The notes below the pieces were generated by a model, which saw nothing but the letters and a program-made list of their open reading frames with translations, had not been told where the DNA came from and did not search any database. A stretch of DNA of 17,133 bases, taken from positions 1 through 17,133 of the forward strand of contig JAFCDD010000005.1 of assembly GCA_017609845.1 (NCBI GenBank), in the 5' to 3' direction. Both the position numbers and the translations under genes were made by a program. Within the stretch, counting starts at the first letter, position 1. The number at the start of each line of letters is the position of its first letter. The DNA comes from Candidatus Woesearchaeota archaeon (GTDB lineage: Archaea > Nanobdellota > Nanobdellia > SCGC-AAA011-G17 > JACPNG01). Below, piece after piece: positions 13,010-17,133 of this stretch.

Positions 13010-14450
13010 TTTTGATTACCTCTGATTGTTTATATAGATTCAAAGCGTATTCTAGTTTGTTTTTGTTTTCTGAATATATGGTTAATAGTGTTTCTCCTTT
13101 TTTAACTTTATTGTGCTTGTGTATATTTAAGTAGATTCCTGCTCCCTTTTCTTTTGGTGAGCCTGCTATTCTTGCTATCTTGCTTATTAATTTGTTGTTT
13201 ATTTCGTGCACTATTCCTGATTTTCTTGCTGTTATTGAATGAAAATATTTTCCAAGTTTTAGTCTATTAATATTTTTTCCTTGTGCTTGTATAATTTCCT
13301 TCATTTTTTCATATGCTTTTCCTGAATGTAAAGAGTCTAATACTTTTTTTCTTGCTTTTTTTACTCCTGCTAATTCTAATAACATAGTTGCTAATGCAAT
13401 AGATTTATTTTTCAGATCTTTTGGTCCTTTTCCTTGTAAAACATCTAAGACGTCTATGGCTTCTAATGCTGGACCTATACCGTTTCCAATTGGCTGATCT
13501 CCTCTTGTTAGAACCACCCTTATTTTCATTCCTAATTTTCTTCCTATTTTTATGAATTTCTTTCTTAATTTTTTTGCTCTTGTTAATGATCTTATTTTTG
13601 CGGTTTTACCAACAGGAATATCTATTAGAACATGGGTAGCGTTAACTGCTTTTTTCTTTGATAATATGCTTGCAATCATAATTCCTTCTGGATCTAGACT
13701 TAGTGGACGTTCAATCTTTATTAGGCGGTCGTCAGCACTTGCAAGTTCCATTATTCCTCCCCAGACCATGCATGCATTTGTTTTTTTCACTACGCTTATG
13801 ATTTTTTTATTTGTTAATTCCACATTAGCTAAAGTTTCCATTGTATCACTGGTTCCAGAGGCAGATGTAATTGATCTGGAACTTGTTTTTATCATTGTGT
13901 ATCCCAAGGATGCCACTATTGGAACTACAATCATTGTTGTTCTGTTTCCTGGTATTCCTCCGATACTGTGTTTGTCTAATGTTATTCTGTGGTCTAACTT
14001 AATTTGTTTGCTATTGTCAACTATTGCTCTTGTTAAGTAAACTGTTTCTTTTAAAGAAAGTCCGTGGATATAACAACCAGATACAAAATAACTTAATTCT
14101 GCTTCTGTTAATCTGTTTTTTACTATGTCTTTTATTATTTCATCTATTTTCTCTTTTGTTAATCTTTTTCCTTTTAATTTTTGTTTTATATAACCTAAAG
14201 ATATTGGATGTCTGTCTGGATTTATTACTACTGTTTGTTTTTGTTTTAATGAAAGTTTTTTTAGAACTTCTTCAAATAATCCAATTTGTCCTTTTTTTAT
14301 TTTTCTTGAAATATTTATTACTATTGATAAGTCTTTTATTTTTATTCTGTCTGAACCATATAAGTCTAATTTTCTTGCATCTTCTTCGTTGAGGATGGCT
14401 ACATATGGTCCTCCAGTTGATAACTTAACGTCTTTTACTTTTAGTTTCAT
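12993..14450 (-). CDS. deoA: AMP phosphorylase (archaeal DeoA type)
   Basis: A 485-residue enzyme of the archaeal AMP pathway: AMP plus phosphate gives adenine and ribose 1,5-bisphosphate, which in other archaea feeds an isomerase and form III RuBisCO. The N-terminal about 80 residues are the extra domain of the archaeal type (KVKDVKLSTGGPYVAILNEE). The thymidine-phosphorylase core follows, with DKHSIGGIPGNRTT (159-172) for phosphate, KTSSRSITSASGTSDTME (188-205) and a C-terminal KEKGAGIYLNIHKHNKVKKG barrel domain. Length is close to the usual 500. Its ATG overlaps the stop of the upstream secreted-protein gene (ATGA, 14447-14450) and it overlaps apt by 17 nt. The isomerase and RuBisCO are not in the window. 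Confidence 0.93.
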   Translation of the reverse strand: MKLKVKDVKLSTGGPYVAILNEEDARKLDLYGSDRIKIKDLSIVINISRKIKKGQIGLFEEVLKKLSLKQKQTVVINPDRHPISLGYIKQKLKGKRLTKEKIDEIIKDIVKNRLTEAELSYFVSGCYIHGLSLKETVYLTRAIVDNSKQIKLDHRITLDKHSIGGIPGNRTTMIVVPIVASLGYTMIKTSSRSITSASGTSDTMETLANVELTNKKIISVVKKTNACMVWGGIMELASADDRLIKIERPLSLDPEGIMIASILSKKKAVNATHVLIDIPVGKTAKIRSLTRAKKLRKKFIKIGRKLGMKIRVVLTRGDQPIGNGIGPALEAIDVLDVLQGKGPKDLKNKSIALATMLLELAGVKKARKKVLDSLHSGKAYEKMKEIIQAQGKNINRLKLGKYFHSITARKSGIVHEINNKLISKIARIAGSPKEKGAGIYLNIHKHNKVKKGETLLTIYSENKNKLEYALNLYKQSEVIKIGPKK

Positions 14451-15532
14451 TTTTTCTTAAATAAATAGTAAATTGTTAATATTGTTATTACAAGAAATAT
14501 GTTTAGATTTGTAAAGAAAGGGAATTCTAAACTTTCTAAACAAGATTTTTCTGTTGGTAAATATATTTCACTTCCTTCACATTCTAAAGGGAAATCTGAT
14601 TTTTTAATACATGATCCGCTTATTATTGTTTTTGTGTATGTATCTTCATCACATTCTGACCATTGTACACCAGAACAATCCCAGAATACTAAACAGGAGC
14701 TTTGACCTGATGAACAACCATATTCATCAACTTCATCTCCTAAGGGGGTGTGAGGACAGTTATCCTGTCCTATACATGCTTTTGGATCTGTCATAGAGAT
14801 TTGTCCAGGATTGCAAACTTTATCACAATCTTCGTCTATAAGTTTATCACAATATCTTACATTGAGTATTCCTGAAGTCTCGTCTACTGTATAACCTTCT
14901 ATTTCCATCTCTGCTGTGAATTTATATTGTAAGTCTTTTGGTATATTATTTTTGTCTTTTCCATCATCATTGCTTATATGAAAACTAACAGTCCATGGTT
15001 GTGAGTCTGGATTTTCATCTAATGTTAAGTCTGGTATTGTGAACTCTGGTCCTGTTAACTCATCATCCTTTATTGGATCGTCTTCTTTTAATTTAAATGA
15101 GATTATTTGAGAATCGCAATGTGGAGCGTCTACAACTAAATCAACAATGTCTCCTTCTAATGCCCATGTTTTATCCCAATAAGCTTCATCAAGACGGCAT
15201 AGATTTTCTCCACAAGCAGGATCATTAAAATCAATCCCTGATGATGTTTCATTATCCCAGTTTCCATTATTATCATTACAATCATTGTCTACTTGATCAT
15301 AGCAGTTTTCCTCTGCTCCTGGATGTATACAGATAGCACATTTTGAAAATTGCGGAATGCACTGGGCTGTAGATGTTGGGCATGGTGTTCCGTCTTCAAG
15401 ATAACCATCATTAGTAAAAAGTTCTACATCTACACAGTCCCTTGGATCTACGGTTATTCCATCGTCCAAGTAAGTTACAGCAAGAGAAATAGGTAAGATT
15501 AACAGAAATATTAAAAAAAGATTTAATTTCAT
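14447..15532 (-). CDS. Secreted Cys-rich surface protein with C-terminal membrane anchor
   Basis: A 361-residue exported protein. The start chosen (MKLNLFLIFLLILPISLAV, a clear signal peptide) is 13 codons downstream of the longest possible ORF start, and its ATG overlaps the upstream gene's TGA by 4 nt. The mature part is acidic with many Cys pairs and MopE-like Asp/Asn units (CYDQVDNDCNDNNGNWD and the less regular DEDCDKVC). A middle segment of about 100 residues with few Cys looks like a beta-sandwich domain. The C-terminus FFTNLNIFLVITILTIYYLF followed by three Lys is a membrane anchor of the style seen on surface proteins of these archaea. The ligand and role are unknown. Its translational coupling to deoA is unexpected for an envelope protein. 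Confidence 0.8.
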   Translation of the reverse strand: MKLNLFLIFLLILPISLAVTYLDDGITVDPRDCVDVELFTNDGYLEDGTPCPTSTAQCIPQFSKCAICIHPGAEENCYDQVDNDCNDNNGNWDNETSSGIDFNDPACGENLCRLDEAYWDKTWALEGDIVDLVVDAPHCDSQIISFKLKEDDPIKDDELTGPEFTIPDLTLDENPDSQPWTVSFHISNDDGKDKNNIPKDLQYKFTAEMEIEGYTVDETSGILNVRYCDKLIDEDCDKVCNPGQISMTDPKACIGQDNCPHTPLGDEVDEYGCSSGQSSCLVFWDCSGVQWSECDEDTYTKTIISGSCIKKSDFPLECEGSEIYLPTEKSCLESLEFPFFTNLNIFLVITILTIYYLFKKK

Positions 15533-16737
15533 TGTATTCCTGGACAAAGTCTTTCTGGCAGGCGTTCCCATATGTAAGAATCTATGTAGCCATCTCCATC
15601 AGAGTCACAATTATTATCTACAGTACCATCGCAATCATTATCTATTGTGTCTCCGCAACAATCTGTTGTTGATTCTGGTGTGCATTGAGCTTCACATCCA
15701 TCATTAGGATCCTGGTTGGCGTCTGTCCATCCTGCTTCACATTGACAATCATTTAATTGGGGAGTGCAAGTTCCACATACGTCAGATCCATCTTGTGTTA
15801 TGCAATCGGAAATGCATGTTCCTGTTAGATGGTATCCAGGATAAGTTTCTTCACATGTTAAACCATTACATTCTATTACTGTTGAGGTGGAATCATCACA
15901 AATACATAATTCTGTTGATCCCTCATATACTTTTAAATGTGTTGAGTCTGTACAAACGTCTTCTGGGCAGCCTCCAACAGATTCATCCCATAACGCTCCG
16001 CATTCTGGAACTTGACAAGAATATGAGCATGTTCCTGTAGGTACACAGGTATCTCCTGCTCCGTTATATTGTTTATTATTACAATCGGGACACCATCCGC
16101 AATTTGAATCAGAGTTACATTCTGCTTCTGTTGTGTAAGGACATAAGGTTATTACTGTTATTTGTTGTGTTTGGTCTGTTCCTGACTGGAAGGATTTATC
16201 TGGCAATCCATAGTCTCCATCCTGAACTGTGCATGTAACTGTTTTTGTTCCTTGTGTTCCTACATTACAGGAGAATTTTGCCTGATAATCTGTCTGCCAA
16301 CTTATGAATGTACATTCTGCTGAGCTTATTAATGCTGATATGCTATAGACTCTTGGGGCATTTGTGGTACATGTTACATCTATGTTAGTATTTTCTACTG
16401 GGTTTGTTTCTGAAACAGAAATTGAGTTTACTGAAACAGGGCAGTCTGAGTCTCCTTTTACACTTCCATCATGGGAGCCATCGTAATCATAGTTTGTATC
16501 ACAGTCGTTGTCTAGATTATCATTACAGTAGTTTATTTCATTAGTTATACAACCACAATCTAAATCATAACTATTACATTGTTGAGTTGTGTAATCTTCT
16601 GGGCATATTCCATCAGAATTATCTCCACAAGAATATGATGTCCCACATATTTTTACGCTATTTATTTCTGCTTCTACGTTAAAAACGATAAAAGAGAAAA
16701 TAAATATTATAAATAAGACTAGTACACCCCTTTTCAT
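15529..16737 (-). CDS. Secreted Cys-rich protein with MopE/DNDCD-type repeats
   Basis: A 402-residue exported protein with signal peptide MKRGVLVLFIIFIFSFIVF, then about 40 Cys in clusters such as CGDNSDGICPEDY, DNLDNDCDTNYDYDG and DNDCDGTVDNNCDSDGDGY. The last is the calcium-binding-like repeat of MopE and thrombospondin-type proteins. A segment at about 105-185 (ISVSETNPVENTNIDVTC) resembles an Ig-like beta domain. There is no C-terminal anchor; it ends abruptly after SYIWERLPERLCPGIQ. It is the first gene of a coupled run with the next surface protein, deoA and apt. A TATA box lies 27 nt upstream of the ATG. It may be cell-surface or released; the function is unknown. Confidence 0.82.
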   Translation of the reverse strand: MKRGVLVLFIIFIFSFIVFNVEAEINSVKICGTSYSCGDNSDGICPEDYTTQQCNSYDLDCGCITNEINYCNDNLDNDCDTNYDYDGSHDGSVKGDSDCPVSVNSISVSETNPVENTNIDVTCTTNAPRVYSISALISSAECTFISWQTDYQAKFSCNVGTQGTKTVTCTVQDGDYGLPDKSFQSGTDQTQQITVITLCPYTTEAECNSDSNCGWCPDCNNKQYNGAGDTCVPTGTCSYSCQVPECGALWDESVGGCPEDVCTDSTHLKVYEGSTELCICDDSTSTVIECNGLTCEETYPGYHLTGTCISDCITQDGSDVCGTCTPQLNDCQCEAGWTDANQDPNDGCEAQCTPESTTDCCGDTIDNDCDGTVDNNCDSDGDGYIDSYIWERLPERLCPGIQ

Positions 16738-16758
16738 ATTGTTTAAATTGATTAATTT

Positions 16759-16768
16759 GTATTTAAAG
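16759..16768 (-). promoter_or_regulatory. TATA box of the surface protein-deoA-apt unit
   Basis: The minus strand reads CTTTAAATAC, centred about 27 nt before ATG 16737; leaderless architecture. No other promoter of this form is seen before deoA or apt. Confidence 0.65.
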
Positions 16769-16777
16769 TTTACTGTT

Positions 16778-17133
16778 TTAAATTATATCAAACTTAGATT
16801 CGAAGTTTTCTATGAAGTCTTCTACGTCTTTTACGTTCTTGAAGATTCCTTCTACTAGAAAGTCAAATCCATTGCTTATTTTGTATACTGAATTTATATT
16901 TAAGTGGTTAAATAAGTGATTTTTAGCTTGTTCTCTTTTATCTTTGTTAACTTTTATCATTATGTTGGCTTTCGCGTTAAACCCCAGTCTTGTAAAGTCT
17001 ATCATTGTTGTATGTTTTGTTATTATGTTTCCCTTATAGCTTTTTATTTTATCGTATATTGTTGATATGGGTATTTTTGTTCTTTTTGAGATGTTTGTTA
17101 AAGACATTCTAGAGTCTTTTCTTAGGTTTGATA
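16778..17133 (-). CDS. Lrp/AsnC-like transcriptional regulator, copy 2 (5' end cut by window edge)
   Basis: The C-terminal 117 residues of the same regulator seen at 1-207. The reading frame runs off the right edge (SNLRKDSRMSLTN...), so the Met at 17107 is internal, not the start. The helix-turn-helix lies at its N-terminal end and a RAM-like alpha/beta domain follows (LGFNAKANIMIKVNKDKREQ, then NSVYKISNGFDFLVEGIFKN). The 179 overlapping bases differ from copy 1 at 8 positions, and all eight leave the protein unchanged. It ends about 40 bp upstream of the surface-protein gene on the same strand, but that gene has its own TATA box. Confidence 0.85.
   Translation of the reverse strand, partial: SNLRKDSRMSLTNISKRTKIPISTIYDKIKSYKGNIITKHTTMIDFTRLGFNAKANIMIKVNKDKREQAKNHLFNHLNINSVYKISNGFDFLVEGIFKNVKDVEDFIENFESKFDII
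16955..17133. repeat. Near-identical direct repeat, right copy
   Basis: Partner of 1-179. Mismatches at left-copy positions 25, 28, 31, 73, 79, 100, 115 and 133. Confidence 0.95.

Noticed and set aside
13552..14392. Long plus-strand ORFs opposite deoA (162 and 122 residues)
   Set aside because: They are antisense to a well-conserved gene, and their Leu/Phe-rich composition is what antisense of Lys/Ile codons gives.
15533..15571. Longer start (MGTPARKTLSRNT...) for the second secreted protein
   Set aside because: It would place 13 polar residues before a clear signal peptide; the ATG at 15532 overlaps the upstream stop as in the other junctions.
15529..15571. The two secreted Cys-rich ORFs as one frameshifted gene
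   Set aside because: The second has its own full signal peptide right at the junction and an ATGA overlap, so two separate proteins fit better.
1..17133. The matching ends might mean a 17-kb circular plasmid or virus genome
   Set aside because: The ends differ at 8 bases, and the content is chromosomal (secF, secD, ksgA, apt, deoA, a tRNA) with no replication or capsid gene.

Overview
The window is a very AT-rich stretch of an archaeal chromosome. SecF and SecD are archaeal in type, and an AMP phosphorylase (DeoA) is present. Most transcription units start with a TATA box 25-30 nt before an ATG with no Shine-Dalgarno, which is the archaeal leaderless layout. The tRNA-Gly has no encoded CCA. 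The secreted proteins carry CGDGxC and DNDCD cysteine clusters. Together these suggest a DPANN archaeon of the Woesearchaeota/Pacearchaeota type; that lineage is an inference, while the archaeal assignment is firm.

Layout. Positions 1-207 (-) hold the 5' part of a small Lrp/AsnC-like regulator. Positions 369-5650 (+) hold a tightly packed gene string: a winged-helix protein, a thymidylate-synthase-like protein lacking the catalytic Cys, a 24-codon cationic peptide ORF, a free-standing phosphohistidine swivel domain, a 33-codon peptide, a C39-like cysteine peptidase and a radical SAM enzyme. Most of these junctions are 1-37 nt overlaps or gaps. Positions 5691-7372 (-) carry a PIG-L/LmbE deacetylase plus a MurG-like glycosyltransferase. 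tRNA-Gly(UCC) lies at 7444-7515 (-), followed by a two-TM cysteine-knuckle membrane protein at 7554-8198 (-). secF-secD (+) occupy 8284-10876. A sugar-phosphate nucleotidyltransferase at 10882-11580 (-) diverges from a frameshifted ksgA/dim1 gene at 11695-12445 (+). Finally, 12488-16737 (-) is a coupled four-gene unit: two secreted Cys-rich proteins, then deoA and apt. The right edge (16778-17133, -) holds a second copy of the Lrp-like gene.

The most unusual part is 369-5650. A radical SAM enzyme, a C39-like peptidase, a very short ORF with a lanthipeptide-leader-like NLNL motif that overlaps the gene before it by ATGA, and a second very short cationic amphipathic ORF together resemble a RiPP (ribosomally made, modified peptide) locus. 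It is atypical in carrying a Cys-less ThyA homologue and a solitary phosphohistidine domain. A perfect 7-bp inverted repeat sits just upstream of its TATA box, between it and the divergent Lrp-like gene, so the locus may have a dedicated switch. The function is inference; the gene order, motifs and overlaps are read directly.

The rest is mostly core metabolism and envelope biology: the Sec accessory complex, adenine salvage (AMP phosphorylase with adenine phosphoribosyltransferase), glycolipid or surface-sugar modification, and rRNA methylation. The two edge copies of the Lrp-like gene differ at 8 of 179 bases, all synonymous. There is no gene-free stretch over 300 bases.
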